Below are positions 8,778 through 18,419 of a DNA stretch of 60,506 bases, piece by piece. Origin of the DNA: Haloparvum sedimenti (lineage in GTDB: Archaea; Halobacteriota; Halobacteria; Halobacteriales; Haloferacaceae). Position 1 is the first letter of the stretch; every line of letters starts with the position of its first letter. The stretch lies in NCBI RefSeq assembly GCF_001462205.1, contig NZ_LKIR01000143.1:13891-74396 (forward strand). Reading direction: 5' to 3'. The notes under the pieces were generated by a model that had not been told where the DNA came from, ran no database searches, and saw only the letters and a program-made list of their open reading frames with translations. The position numbers and the translations under genes are program-made.

Positions 8778-9866
8778 CTACAGATCCCGCACGGCTTCGA
8801 CCGCCTCGCCGATCGGCGGCGCGTCGAACCGGTCGGTTCCCGTGTAGGCGTTCGCGCCGGCGGCGTACAGGTCCGCGACCGCGCCCAGCACGCCCTCGGG
8901 GAGCGTGCGCGGCTCGGCGTCACACAGCGTCCGCCAGTCGGCAACGTCGCGCTCGGCGACCGCCGCCTTCGCGTCCGCGACCGCGGCCACCCAGTCGGGG
9001 TCCTCGCGCTTGTACCACTGCCGGACGACCTCCTTGGACACCTGCTGGCCGTCGTAGGAGAACCGGTTCTCGTCGAACGTGCCGACCACGTCCGCGACCA
9101 GCAGGTCGCCCCCGTGGTACAGACACTCGATCTTGCCGTCCTCGTGGACGAACCCGGCCTCGTCGGCCCGCTCGGTCACGACGCGGTTCACCTCGCGCGC
9201 GAGGTCGGCGAGCGCGTCGACGTCGGCCGCCCCCGCGATCCGGTCCGCCTCCTCCCGTGTGAGGTAGCGGTCCTGTTCCTCGTACTTCGTGGAGAACTCC
9301 ACCACGGGCTCGGGGAGGTCGACGACCCCTTCGGGCCACTCGTCGCGGTCGAGGCCGACCTCGCGGGGGTGGCGCCGGCCGCGGAGGCTGGAGCCGACCG
9401 GCACGCGATTGCGGAAGACCACTTCGAGGGGGATCAGGTAGTTCTCGCCCGCCGCGTCGTGGTAGGCGTCGTAGTCGTAGCCGGAGTGGTCGGTATCGAC
9501 TTTTTCGCCCTTCCCGCCCACGTACGGCAGGTCGGGCACCTGCGTCAGCGCGATGACCATCTCGGTCGGCGCGCCGTCGGCCTCGGCGAGCGGGACGACC
9601 GCCGCCTCGGGGACCGAGTCCGCCGCCGGGTCGGTCCCCGCGGCCGGGTCCACGACGCCCCGGTAGTGGGTCGGGACCCCGGCCGCCTCCAGCAGCTCGA
9701 AGTTGTACGCGCCCATCGAACAGAGGCTCGCGCCCTTGCCGGGGATGGCGTCGGGCATCCGCCCCCAGTCGAAGACGGAGTAGGCGTCGGTGAACACGAA
9801 CCGGCCGCGGCCCAGGTCGGTCGCGGTCGCGGGCTCGGCGACCCGGAACTCCTTCACGCTCGTCAT
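8778..9866 (-). CDS. purC: Phosphoribosylaminoimidazole-succinocarboxamide synthase
   Basis: The 362-residue enzyme performs the ATP-dependent joining of aspartate to CAIR in purine synthesis. It starts [20 protein letters not shown], with the family opening [17 protein letters not shown]. The SAICAR synthetase signatures are present: [13 protein letters not shown] in the middle, then [12 protein letters not shown] and the switch-like [16 protein letters not shown]. It is longer than bacterial PurC (about 240 residues), as haloarchaeal versions are; the extra C-terminal tail ends in [11 protein letters not shown]. The open frame continues upstream for 66 codons. The start at 9866 is chosen because homologous sequence begins there. 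The gene is divergent from the TIGR00300 enzyme. Confidence 0.93.
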   Translation of the reverse strand: MTSVKEFRVAEPATATDLGRGRFVFTDAYSVFDWGRMPDAIPGKGASLCSMGAYNFELLEAAGVPTHYRGVVDPAAGTDPAADSVPEAAVVPLAEADGAPTEMVIALTQVPDLPYVGGKGEKVDTDHSGYDYDAYHDAAGENYLIPLEVVFRNRVPVGSSLRGRRHPREVGLDRDEWPEGVVDLPEPVVEFSTKYEEQDRYLTREEADRIAGAADVDALADLAREVNRVVTERADEAGFVHEDGKIECLYHGGDLLVADVVGTFDENRFSYDGQQVSKEVVRQWYKREDPDWVAAVADAKAAVAERDVADWRTLCDAEPRTLPEGVLGAVADLYAAGANAYTGTDRFDAPPIGEAVEAVRDL

Positions 9867-10023
9867 ACCCGAGAGCGTGCGCGCCCGCCCCATGAATCTT
9901 TCACTTCTGTGGTCACCCGGCCATGAATCTCCGCCCAGATATCCATAAATGCGGATCAGTCCGTGGTCGCCGAGAGTTCGCCCGGAGGGAAACCGACATA
10001 CCGGCCGCGACCGAGTGACGGGT

Positions 10024-11289
10024 ATGACGGTCACGCGCACGGTCGAGCTTGAGGGCCACATCATCGACTCGGGGACGATGCAGCGCGCGTTCGCGGCGGT
10101 GATGGATCTCGGCGGCTCCTTCGACGTGGAGCAGTTCGACGTGGGACGCCACGAGGACGAGGAGTCCTACTGCCGGATGGCGGTGTCGGCCGACGACGAG
10201 GCGACGCTGAAGGAGATCCTCCACGAGCTCCACCAGAACGGGGCGGTACTGGAGAACCCGCCGGACGCCACGCTCGTCGCGGCGCCCGACGACCGCGTCG
10301 TGCCGCCGAGCTTCTACTCCACGACGAACCACCCCACCGAGGTGCGCTACGAGGGCGAGTGGCTCCCGGTCGAGCACATCGAGATGGACTGCGCGCTCGT
10401 CGTCGACCCCGAGGGCGGTCCCGACGGCGGGCCGCGCGCGTACACGAAGGTCCTCAACGCGGTCGAGGAGGGGGACCTGATCGCCACCGACGAGGCGGGG
10501 ATCCGCGTCAACCCCCCCGAACGCCCTCGCGGCGGCGAGGGAGCGTTCGGCTTCATGCAGGGCGGCGTCTCCGCGGAGCGCCCCTCCGAGTCGACCATCC
10601 GCGAGGTGGCCGAGGAGATCCGCGAGGTGAAGGCGAACGACGGGAACGTGCTCGTCGTCGCGGGCCCGGCGGTGATCCACTCCGGCGCCGGCGACGACCT
10701 CGCGCGACTGGTCGAGGCCGGCTTCGTCGACGCGCTCTCGGTCGGCAACGGCTTCGCGACCCACGACATGGAGCGGTCCATCTACGGCACCTCGCTCGGG
10801 ATGAACGTCGAGACGCTCGAACACCCCCGGAAGGGCCACAAACACCACATCTGGGCGATAAGTGAGGTGATCCGCGCGGGGGGCATTGAGCCGGCCGTGG
10901 AGGAGGGACTCGTCACTGAGGGCGTGATGTACCAGTGCGTCCAGCAGGACGTTCCCTACGTGGTCGCGGGGTCGATCCGCGACGACGGCCCGCTGCCGGA
11001 CACGATCACCGACGCGGTCGCGGCCCAGGACGCCATCCGCGAACAGGCCCGCGAGGCCGACATCGTCCTGATGCTCGCGACGCTGCTGCACTCGGTCGCG
11101 GTCGGGAACTGCCTCCCCTCCACGACGAAGACCGTCTGCGTGGACATCAACCCCGCCACGGTCACGCAGCTGCTCGACCGCGGCTCCGCGCAAGCGGTCG
11201 GGATGGTCACCGACATCGGCACCTTCGTCCCCACGCTCGCGGAGTACGTGATCGAAGGCGAGTCCGACCTCGGCGTCGCCGACGACTGA
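10024..11289 (+). CDS. TIGR00300 family enzyme (ornithine cyclodeaminase/LOR-SDH-like)
   Basis: The 421-residue protein begins [17 protein letters not shown]. Its N-terminal domain (about residues 1-110) contains [14 protein letters not shown] and matches the LOR/SDH bifunctional enzyme conserved region. The C-terminal part has a Rossmann-like arrangement with [13 protein letters not shown] and [12 protein letters not shown]. The family includes archaeal ornithine cyclodeaminase, which makes proline from ornithine, and the related domain of cyanobacterial AgrE/ArgZ. Substrate is not certain from sequence alone. The ATG at 10024 follows a GACGGGT leader; the frame is open further upstream but without family similarity. 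Apparently a single-gene unit. Confidence 0.87.
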   Translation: MTVTRTVELEGHIIDSGTMQRAFAAVMDLGGSFDVEQFDVGRHEDEESYCRMAVSADDEATLKEILHELHQNGAVLENPPDATLVAAPDDRVVPPSFYSTTNHPTEVRYEGEWLPVEHIEMDCALVVDPEGGPDGGPRAYTKVLNAVEEGDLIATDEAGIRVNPPERPRGGEGAFGFMQGGVSAERPSESTIREVAEEIREVKANDGNVLVVAGPAVIHSGAGDDLARLVEAGFVDALSVGNGFATHDMERSIYGTSLGMNVETLEHPRKGHKHHIWAISEVIRAGGIEPAVEEGLVTEGVMYQCVQQDVPYVVAGSIRDDGPLPDTITDAVAAQDAIREQAREADIVLMLATLLHSVAVGNCLPSTTKTVCVDINPATVTQLLDRGSAQAVGMVTDIGTFVPTLAEYVIEGESDLGVADD

Positions 11290-11312
11290 GCCGAATCCGC
11301 CTCGATTCCGGT

Positions 11313-11747
11313 TCAGTCCCGGACGTGGATCGAGGAGCCGAGGTACTTGTGAAGGGCCTCGTCGACGCTCTCGGCGCGGAAGTCGTCGAGGTGCGCGGCG
11401 ACCGACTCCCGGAGCGCGTCGAGGTACGCCTCGTCGGTGCGCAGTTCTCGAAACGTGACCGCGGTCACCTCGACGCCGAGCCGGTCGCTCGCGACCGACC
11501 GGAACCGCTCCGGAGCGCCGAGTTCGCCGCGCCAGAGCCGGTCGCGGAAGAACCGCCAGTCGGACGCCGCGGCGTCGGCGCCCGCGGACGCGCCGTCGGA
11601 GCCGCCCCCCGACTCGAGGCCGGATTCGGAGGCCGTCGGCGGCGTCGGCGCGGGGATCTCCATCGTCGTCTCGAAGCGGTTCGGCGACACGCGGACCCCG
11701 TCCGGCTCCAGGCGGAACTCGACGGTGAAGACGTAGGCGGCGTTCAT
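11313..11747 (-). CDS. LWR-salt protein
   Basis: The 144-residue protein starts MNAAYVFTVEFRLEPDGVRV. It carries the family motif FFRDRLWRGEL and ends with the highly conserved VDEALHKYLGSSIHV. These features match the haloarchaeal LWR-salt family, whose function is unknown. A low-complexity Ala/Gly/Ser/Asp insert at about residues 40-60 separates two conserved halves. It is a soluble, acidic protein without membrane segments. The gene sits 24 bases before the pterin dehydratase stop on the same strand, so the two probably form a pair transcribed from upstream. Confidence 0.82.
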   Translation of the reverse strand: MNAAYVFTVEFRLEPDGVRVSPNRFETTMEIPAPTPPTASESGLESGGGSDGASAGADAAASDWRFFRDRLWRGELGAPERFRSVASDRLGVEVTAVTFRELRTDEAYLDALRESVAAHLDDFRAESVDEALHKYLGSSIHVRD

Positions 11748-11771
11748 CGGCGGGACACGGCGTGAGACGAG

Positions 11772-12047
11772 TCAGTACTCGTCGTTGCAGCGCCCGGCGA
11801 GGCGGAGGTCCTTCTCGGTGATGCCGTCGGCCTCGTGGGTGGTAAAGCGCACCTCGACCTCCCCGTACCGGATGACGATCTCGGGGTGGTGAAACGCCTC
11901 CTCGGCAATCTCGCCGACGGTGCCGGCGAAGGAGACGCCGTCGAGGTAATCGTCGAACTCGTAGACGCGGACGATCTCGTCCCCGTCCCGCTCCCAGCCG
12001 TCCGGGACCTTCCGGTCGACAGCGTCGTCGTCGAGTCGTTCGGGCAT
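11772..12047 (-). CDS. 4a-hydroxytetrahydrobiopterin dehydratase (PCD/DCoH)
   Basis: The 91-residue protein has the pterin dehydratase layout. A strand EIVRVYEFDDYLDGVSF is followed by the helix GTVGEIAEEAFHHPEIVIRY, which carries the paired histidines, then VEVRFTTHEADGITEKD. The family removes water from 4a-hydroxytetrahydropterins and recycles cofactor for aromatic hydroxylases; archaeal versions are often of unknown partner. The ATG at 12047 (MPERLDDDAV) is preceded by a T- and A-containing promoter region and gives the usual length. It is likely co-transcribed with the LWR-salt gene and divergent from the polyprenyl synthase gene. Confidence 0.92.
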   Translation of the reverse strand: MPERLDDDAVDRKVPDGWERDGDEIVRVYEFDDYLDGVSFAGTVGEIAEEAFHHPEIVIRYGEVEVRFTTHEADGITEKDLRLAGRCNDEY

Positions 12048-12172
12048 GATCGTGGCGTTCGTTCGCGTTCGGTTAAGCGTTCGGGCGACCCTCGCGTTCC
12101 GAGCGCGATCACGGGCCAAGAGATCCCCTGACACACAAGGCATATCCTGACAGCGCGTCTTCGAGTGGACGA

Positions 12173-13114
12173 ATGCTCTCCCGGCTCCGCGGCGGCTTCG
12201 AGCGCGCCTACGAGCGGCTGCTCCGCCGGGAGATCGGCGAGACACCCACGCACGTCGCCATCATCCAGGATGGAAACCGGCGCTACGCCCGCGAGCAGGG
12301 CGAAAACGCGCCCGAGGGCTACCGGGCGGGCGCCTCCACCACCGAGCAGGTGCTGGACTGGTGTGCCGACCTCGGCGTGGCCGAGCTGACGCTGTACGCC
12401 TTCTCAACGGAGAACTTCGACCGTCCCGACGAGGAGCTGGAGCCCCTGTTCGACCTCCTGGAGGACAAGCTCCGCCAGTTCGCGGACGCCGACCGCGTCC
12501 ACGAGCGGGAGGTCTGCATCCGCGCCATCGGCGACGTGGACCGGCTCCCCGACCGCGTGCGCGAGGCGGTCGCGTACGCCGAGGACCGGACCGCGGGCTA
12601 CGAGCAGTTCCGGCTCAACATCGCGCTCGCGTACGGCGGCCGAAACGAGCTGCTGTGTGCGGCCCGCGACGTGGCGAGCGACGTGGCGAGCGGCGAGCTC
12701 GACCCCGCGGACGTGGACCTCGCGGAGGTCGAGAACCGCCTCTACCGCCGCCCCGTTCGGGACGTGGACCTGATCGTCCGGACCGGGGGCGACGAGCGCA
12801 CCTCGAACTTCCTGCCGTGGCACGCCAACGGCAACGAGGCCGCGGTGTTCTTCTGTGCCCCCTACTGGCCGGAGTTCTCGCGGATCGACTTCCTGCGGGC
12901 GGTCCGTACCTACGAGTCGCGCGAGGAGTCGTGGCAGCGCGCGCGCACCGACCGTGCGGTGGCGCTCGTGCGCGCGGTCGGGGAGGCGGAGCTATCGGAG
13001 GTCCGGTCGGTCGCCGGGCGGCTCCGCGAGCAGCTCCCGAGCGCCGCGGCCGAGCGGCTGGCCGACGAGGTGGCGCGCCACGACGCCGCCGCGGGCGAGG
13101 AGGCCCCGGAGTAA
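12173..13114 (+). CDS. uppS: Polyprenyl (undecaprenyl-type) diphosphate synthase
   Basis: The 313-residue cis-prenyltransferase elongates allylic diphosphates with isopentenyl diphosphate to make the lipid carrier for surface glycans. The conserved blocks are in order: THVAIIQDGNRRYA (catalytic Asp, near residue 35), AELTLYAFSTENFDRP, FRLNIALAYGGRNELL and LIVRTGGDERTSNFLPW, the last with the RTGGxxRxSNF diphosphate motif. ATG at 12173 lies just after a leader with the TATA-like ACAAGGCATATCC. It is the first gene after the divergent pterin dehydratase. The C-terminal tail of about 50 residues is longer than in bacterial UppS. Confidence 0.95.
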   Translation: MLSRLRGGFERAYERLLRREIGETPTHVAIIQDGNRRYAREQGENAPEGYRAGASTTEQVLDWCADLGVAELTLYAFSTENFDRPDEELEPLFDLLEDKLRQFADADRVHEREVCIRAIGDVDRLPDRVREAVAYAEDRTAGYEQFRLNIALAYGGRNELLCAARDVASDVASGELDPADVDLAEVENRLYRRPVRDVDLIVRTGGDERTSNFLPWHANGNEAAVFFCAPYWPEFSRIDFLRAVRTYESREESWQRARTDRAVALVRAVGEAELSEVRSVAGRLREQLPSAAAERLADEVARHDAAAGEEAPE

Positions 13115-13156
13115 GACCGGCCCGAGCGGCCGGCCGCGGCGAGGCGAGCGCGTTTC

Positions 13157-13999
13157 TCAGAACCGGTCGGACGCGGGCGCCGGCGGCATCGCGCGCTTGT
13201 GGGCGGTCGCCTGTACCTGCTCGACGACCGCGTCGACCTGTTCCGGCTCGACGCCGAGCTCGCGGACCGTGGCGGCCTTCGAGAGCGGGCCGTCGACGTG
13301 ACACGCGAGGATCGCGTCCAGCGTGTCGTAGTCGATCCCGAGCTCCGCCTCATCCGTCTGGCCGGCCCACATCCCCGCGGTCGGGGTCTGCATCACCAGA
13401 TCGTGGGGAACGCCGACGTGGGCGGCCAGCTGGCGCACCTGCATCTTGTAGAGGTTCCCGATGGGGTTGCAGTCGACCGCCTGGTCGCCGTACTTCGTGA
13501 AGTAGCCCGTCATCGCCTCCGAGCGGTTGCCCGTCCCGAGGACGATCCGGTCCTCGGCGTTGGCGACGAAGTAGTTGAGCACCGCCCGCGTGCGGACGAA
13601 GACGTTCCCCTTCGCAGTGCGGTCGGCGGCCGCCTCCGGGACGGCCTCAAAGAACCCGTCCGCGATGGGCCCGATCTCGATCACGTCGTACTCGATGCCG
13701 AGGTTCGCGGCGACCCGCCCCGCGTCGCTCATCACGTCCGGGTCGTTCACCTCGGAGGGCATCGTGATCCCGTGAAGCGCCTCCTCGCCGAGCGCCTCGA
13801 CCGCGAGGTAGGCCGTGAGCGTGGAGTCGATCCCGCCCGAGAGCCCGAGCACCGCGCCCTCGGCGTCCGCGTCCTCGACCGTCTCCGCGATGAACGAGAC
13901 GATCCGGTCGCGGGTCGCCGCCAGTTCCTCATCCGAGAGCCGTAGGTCGAGCGGCGGCTCCGCCGACAGCAACACCGACTGGTCCGAGCGCTGAGTCAT
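13157..13999 (-). CDS. nadE: NAD+ synthase
   Basis: The 280-residue enzyme converts nicotinic acid adenine dinucleotide to NAD+ using ATP and ammonia. The PP-loop motif GLSGGIDSTLTAYL lies near residue 50. Further signatures are VFVRTRAVLNYFVAN, LGTGNRSEAMTGYFTKYGDQ and the late segment PTAGMWAGQTDEAELGIDY. No glutaminase domain is present, so ammonia is the likely donor. Start MTQRSDQSVLL at 13999 is preferred over a codon 12 positions upstream because the shorter form has the expected N-terminus. It converges on the polyprenyl synthase gene with a 42-base gap. Confidence 0.95.
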   Translation of the reverse strand: MTQRSDQSVLLSAEPPLDLRLSDEELAATRDRIVSFIAETVEDADAEGAVLGLSGGIDSTLTAYLAVEALGEEALHGITMPSEVNDPDVMSDAGRVAANLGIEYDVIEIGPIADGFFEAVPEAAADRTAKGNVFVRTRAVLNYFVANAEDRIVLGTGNRSEAMTGYFTKYGDQAVDCNPIGNLYKMQVRQLAAHVGVPHDLVMQTPTAGMWAGQTDEAELGIDYDTLDAILACHVDGPLSKAATVRELGVEPEQVDAVVEQVQATAHKRAMPPAPASDRF

Positions 14000-14125
14000 C
14001 GGGCGACGGTTCGGCGCGCGGCGACTAATAAGCACTCGCCGGCGAGTCGGACGTGGACGAACGTCCGGTTTCGGAGGCGAGGGGAGACGGCTCCGGCCCG
14101 GCGCTACCTAAATCAAGGAGAGAGT

Positions 14126-14143
14126 CCCGCCGTTCACGGCGGG
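14126..14143. repeat. Left-end hairpin of the tnpB element
   Basis: A perfect seven-base-pair inverted repeat, CCCGCCG and CGGCGGG, encloses the loop TTCA. It resembles the right-end hairpin of the same element in stem and loop. In IS200/IS605 elements such imperfect palindromes near the ends are the sites bound by the HUH transposase, here absent. It also sits just beyond the stop of the small minus-strand gene, where it may serve as its terminator. Confidence 0.7.
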
Positions 14144-14181
14144 CGTGAATTCGACAACTGCCGAACAACCGACGACGACAC

Positions 14182-14316
14182 TCAGTCCGGGGTATCCAAG
14201 TTCTCCTCCGCGTGGAGCAACATCCCCTTCCACGTCAGGCCGTTGTGCCGCTTAATCGCCCGTAACCGCTCGTACTGTTCGTCATCCTCTATCTCGATTT
14301 GGACCGTCGTTGCCAT
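14182..14316 (-). CDS. Small tnpB-associated ribbon-helix-helix-like protein
   Basis: This 44-residue gene is read divergently from tnpB. The protein begins MATTVQIEIEDDEQYERLRA and continues with KRHNGLTWKGMLLHAEENLD. A first beta strand followed by two short helices fits a ribbon-helix-helix (CopG/Arc-type) DNA-binding fold. Such tiny genes commonly accompany haloarchaeal IS1341-type tnpB genes. The start and stop are both clear (ATG at 14316, TGA ending at 14182), and codon use is coherent. A role as repressor of the divergent tnpB promoter, or as an element-maintenance factor, is inference. The AT-rich spacer between it and tnpB (CTAACCATATGTTTATC) would hold both promoters. Confidence 0.78.
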   Translation of the reverse strand: MATTVQIEIEDDEQYERLRAIKRHNGLTWKGMLLHAEENLDTPD

Positions 14317-14369
14317 GCATCCATTGACTAACCATATGTTTATCAATGTGCCGCACGACCCAGTAGTTG

Positions 14370-15644
<1,275 letters not shown>

Positions 15645-15667
15645 GCGATACCCCCAGCGCGAGGAAA

Positions 15668-15687
15668 CCTCGCCGTTTACGGCGAGG
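15668..15687. repeat. Right-end hairpin of the tnpB element / candidate end of guide-RNA scaffold
   Basis: A perfect eight-base-pair stem CCTCGCCG and CGGCGAGG has the loop TTTA. It sits 24 bases after the tnpB stop and is followed by AGGATGTCA. In studied TnpB systems the guide RNA scaffold covers the 3' end of tnpB and the right end, and the guide is the sequence immediately beyond the element. Here that would be the bases after about 15696, namely the end of the Nudix gene. Confidence 0.65.
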
Positions 15688-15693
15688 AGGATG

Positions 15694-16302
15694 TCATAGT
15701 AGCCCCTCGTGGTCGGCCAGCAGCAACCCCTCGAGGGTGGCGTCGTTCGTCGGCGGCTCGCGGGCGACCTCGACCGCCTCCTCAACCGGCACCGTCCGCG
15801 GGGTCAGGAACTCGTTCGTGTCGAGCGCGCGCTCGACCGGCTCCAGGTCCGTCGCGAAGACGTACCCGCGCTCGTGTCTGAGCGCGCCGGTCGAACACCA
15901 CGTCTCCTGCAGCAGGCTCGTCGACCCGGGCGCGAAGCCGGTCTCCTCGGCCAGCTCGCGCTCGGCCGCGGCGGTGAACGACTCCCCCCGCTCGACGATG
16001 CCCGCGGGGAGTTCGAGGTGGGTCTCCCGGACCGTGGGCCGGTACTGCTCGACGAACAGCACCTCGCCCTCGGCGACCGCGACCACGACGGTCGCCGGCG
16101 GCAGCTCCGCCCAGTAGTAGTCCTTCAGGCTGCCGTCCGGCTGCTCGACGCGGTCGTAGCCCGCGGTGATCCAGCCGGTCTCGTACTCGACGACGACCTC
16201 CTCGACCGGCCACTCCGGCTCGCCCGGGAGGGAGTGCTGCCGCCCGTCCGCGAACGCGGGGTGCTCGCGGAGGTCGGCGGTCCTGTCGCGGTCGTCGCTC
16301 AT
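15694..16302 (-). CDS. Nudix hydrolase, ADP-ribose pyrophosphatase-like
   Basis: The 202-residue protein contains a complete Nudix box, GIVERGESFTAAAERELAEE followed by TGF, at roughly residues 100-122. Strands such as YYWAELPPATVVVAVAEGEV and VLFVEQYRP precede it. The arrangement and the E-Q-Y-R-P segment resemble ADP-ribose pyrophosphatases (NudF type), which split ADP-ribose or related nucleotide sugars. Start MSDDRDRTADL at 16302. Its TGA stop lies in the TGTCA end of the neighbouring tnpB element, so the final codons may have been altered by the insertion. It is translationally coupled to the small membrane-anchored gene upstream (ATGA overlap at 16299-16302). Confidence 0.88.
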   Translation of the reverse strand: MSDDRDRTADLREHPAFADGRQHSLPGEPEWPVEEVVVEYETGWITAGYDRVEQPDGSLKDYYWAELPPATVVVAVAEGEVLFVEQYRPTVRETHLELPAGIVERGESFTAAAERELAEETGFAPGSTSLLQETWCSTGALRHERGYVFATDLEPVERALDTNEFLTPRTVPVEEAVEVAREPPTNDATLEGLLLADHEGLL

Positions 16303-16691
16303 GCGGACTCCTGTCTGACGGTCGCGTAATAGCGGGTCCCCTCGTACTCGATCCGGACGCGCCCCTCCGCGACGACCGCCTCGGGCACGCGCTGTGAGAG
16401 CGCGTCCACCTCGTTGAACGGCGTGTGCGTGAACGACTCCTTCAGGCCGTAGGGGCCGGTCTGGTACCCCTCCGACCGGCCGTCCTCGCTCGCGAGCGCA
16501 CCCGTGAGGTAGGGGTAGCGGCGCTCGGAGACGCCCGTGACGTTGACCGCCGGCCCCTCCTCGTCGGTCGGCTCGACGACGAGGTGGTAGGGCTCGCCGG
16601 TGCCGAGGTACCCCGGAAGCGCCCCGAGCGCGAGCAGGCCGACGACGACCAGCGCGATGACGACGATCAGGTTCCGCGTGACCCGGCGCAT
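16299..16691 (-). CDS. Membrane-anchored small protein coupled to Nudix gene
   Basis: The 130-residue protein starts MRRVTRNLIVVIALVVVGLL. A single N-terminal membrane segment (residues about 7-27) is followed by an outward domain of about 100 residues with YHLVVEPTDEEGPAVNVTGV and a C-terminal EYEGTRYYATVRQES. I recognise no catalytic motif. Its last codons overlap the Nudix start, so the two are probably one operon. A small beta-rich extracellular domain is the most that can be said. The longer open frame upstream (13 codons) lacks a promoter context. Confidence 0.75.
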   Translation of the reverse strand: MRRVTRNLIVVIALVVVGLLALGALPGYLGTGEPYHLVVEPTDEEGPAVNVTGVSERRYPYLTGALASEDGRSEGYQTGPYGLKESFTHTPFNEVDALSQRVPEAVVAEGRVRIEYEGTRYYATVRQESA

Positions 16692-16770
16692 GGCCGCGCT
16701 TGGGCGGGCGGGCGAATACGGGTTTCGCAACGCCGACGCGCTTTAGCCGGTCCGCGCCCGTCCCCCATTC

Positions 16771-17730
16771 GTGGAGTACCGGTTCGAACTGGCGCTGTGT
16801 TCGGCCCTGGAGTCGACCGACCGCGTCGTCGCGCGCCAGCTCGGCGCCGCGGTCGCCGCGCCCGGGTCGCGCGTCGTCGACGTCTGCCTGCTGGAGCCCG
16901 GGCCGGGGTTCGACGAGCGCGCCGCCATCGCGTCCGACACCATCCCGCCCGCGGCGGTCGAGGCGCCCGTCGGCCCCGGCACGGCCGTCCCGGTCCGCGA
17001 CGCCTTCGAGACGGACCCCGGACGCGCGGCGGGGATCGTGGACGCGGCCGTCGAGGCGGGCTACCTCGAACGCGAGCGGCGCGACGGGGTCGACTGCGTC
17101 CGCGCGACCGCGCGCTACCCCGACGACTGGGTGGGGTCGCTGACCGCGGTCGAGAACAAACCCGACCTCGGCCGGCCGGGCGATCTGGAGGCGCAGCTCC
17201 GGTTCGACGTCGCGCTCGGCCTGTTCGACGAGGTGGTGCTCGCGACCGCCTCCTACGTCACCCGCGCGCACCTCAACCGGATCCCCGACCCGGTCGGCGT
17301 CTGGCGCTTCGACCCCGAGACGGACGAGCGCGAGGTGGTTCGGGAGGCGACGCCGCTTGCCCCGACCGATCCGGGCGTGGAGATCCGCGATGAGCGCGGC
17401 CTCCGGACCGACGTGGCGCTCGTCGACGCCGCCGCGAAGGCCCGCAAGCGCCGTCGGATCGCCGAGCGCGCCTACGGCAAGGGGTGGCGGCCGGCGCCGC
17501 CGGCGTGTGCCCGCGCCGCGGTCACCGCGGACGGCCGCCCCCGTTGCGAGCACTTCGACCGCGTGGTCCACCCGGGCGGCGAGTGCGGCGAGGGCTGTCC
17601 GGCGTTCGAGGCGGACGAGGGACCGGATGCGGACCTCGAGTCGCTCCGCGACGCCCGGAGCGCGTGGGTCGCGGACCCCGACGGCGGCGGGCCGCGACGA
17701 CAGACGGGGTTGGGGCGGTTCGGCGAGTGA
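16771..17730 (+). CDS. DUF5787 family protein, nuclease-like
   Basis: The 319-residue protein starts at a GTG (VEYRFELALCSALESTD). The N-terminal two thirds contain SLTAVENKPDLGRPGD followed by LEAQLRFDVALGLFDEVVLAT. A strand with E-x-K (ENK) followed by a helix is the pattern of the PD-(D/E)xK nuclease-like fold. The C-terminal part contains CARAAVTADGRPRCEHFDRV, then GGECGEGCPAFE, a cysteine-rich segment that could bind zinc. The match to DUF5787 is by pattern and haloarchaeal context. A DNA-related role is inference. The gene is divergent from the Nudix operon, with a 79-base gap. Confidence 0.72.
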   Translation: MEYRFELALCSALESTDRVVARQLGAAVAAPGSRVVDVCLLEPGPGFDERAAIASDTIPPAAVEAPVGPGTAVPVRDAFETDPGRAAGIVDAAVEAGYLERERRDGVDCVRATARYPDDWVGSLTAVENKPDLGRPGDLEAQLRFDVALGLFDEVVLATASYVTRAHLNRIPDPVGVWRFDPETDEREVVREATPLAPTDPGVEIRDERGLRTDVALVDAAAKARKRRRIAERAYGKGWRPAPPACARAAVTADGRPRCEHFDRVVHPGGECGEGCPAFEADEGPDADLESLRDARSAWVADPDGGGPRRQTGLGRFGE

Positions 17731-17760
17731 GGGTGTCCGAGGACGACCCCGCCGGACCGG

Positions 17761-18267
17761 TCAGCCGTGAAGCCGCCGGTGGGCCGCCGCGATGGCGGCC
17801 GCGGCGAGAAGCGGCGGAACGACCGCGAGCGCGGAGGGGGCCGCATAGAGCGCGCCGACGACGGCGGAGTTCGTCGGCTCGCGGAGCTCGGCGGGCGCGG
17901 AGATCAGCAGCGCGAGGTAGATCGACGCGAGGAAGCCGAACCCGGCGAGCGCGAGCGCGGCGTCGTAGCGGTCGTCCACCGACTCCTCGCGGCGGTGGCG
18001 TCTGGCGACCAAAAGCGTCGGCGCCAGCAGCGGCCCGGCCGTCAGAAACCCGGCGAGAACGAACAGCGTGCGCGTGAACGACGCGAGCCCGCCGGTCGTC
18101 AGGTCCTCGGTGTTGCCCATCTCCACGACGAGCGCGAGCGTCATCACGACGGCGATGAGCGCCGCCGCGGCAGTCCCGACGAGGACGTAGAGCCGGAAGA
18201 GCCACGACCGGCTCGCGAACAGCGCGTAGGGGATCGCCCCGAGGGCGCCCCGGTAGCTGTCGAGCAT
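17761..18267 (-). CDS. Four-helix haloarchaeal membrane protein
   Basis: The 168-residue protein has four predicted membrane segments. The first is YVLVGTAAAALIAVVMTLAL and the second is RTLFVLAGFLTAGPLLAPTL. The third is in FGFLASIYLALLISA and the fourth in AVVPPLLAAAAIAAA. The loop between the second and third is charged (RRHRREESVDDRYD). No known motif is seen. It starts MLDSYRGALGAIPYAL at 18267; the longer frame upstream is not supported. It converges on the DUF5787 gene with 30 bases between. Confidence 0.72.
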   Translation of the reverse strand: MLDSYRGALGAIPYALFASRSWLFRLYVLVGTAAAALIAVVMTLALVVEMGNTEDLTTGGLASFTRTLFVLAGFLTAGPLLAPTLLVARRHRREESVDDRYDAALALAGFGFLASIYLALLISAPAELREPTNSAVVGALYAAPSALAVVPPLLAAAAIAAAHRRLHG

Positions 18268-18419
18268 CGCCCCGGAGTAGGACCCTCCGCGGCTTAACCC
18301 CCGCGGGACGGGGTCGTCGGCTTCCTCGCGCCGCGGCGTCCGGAGGTCGCCCCTCGCCGCGAGTCCGCCCTCTCGCCGCGAGCCGGTCTTATAAGGCCGG
18401 GCGGGCCGACGCTCCGGAC

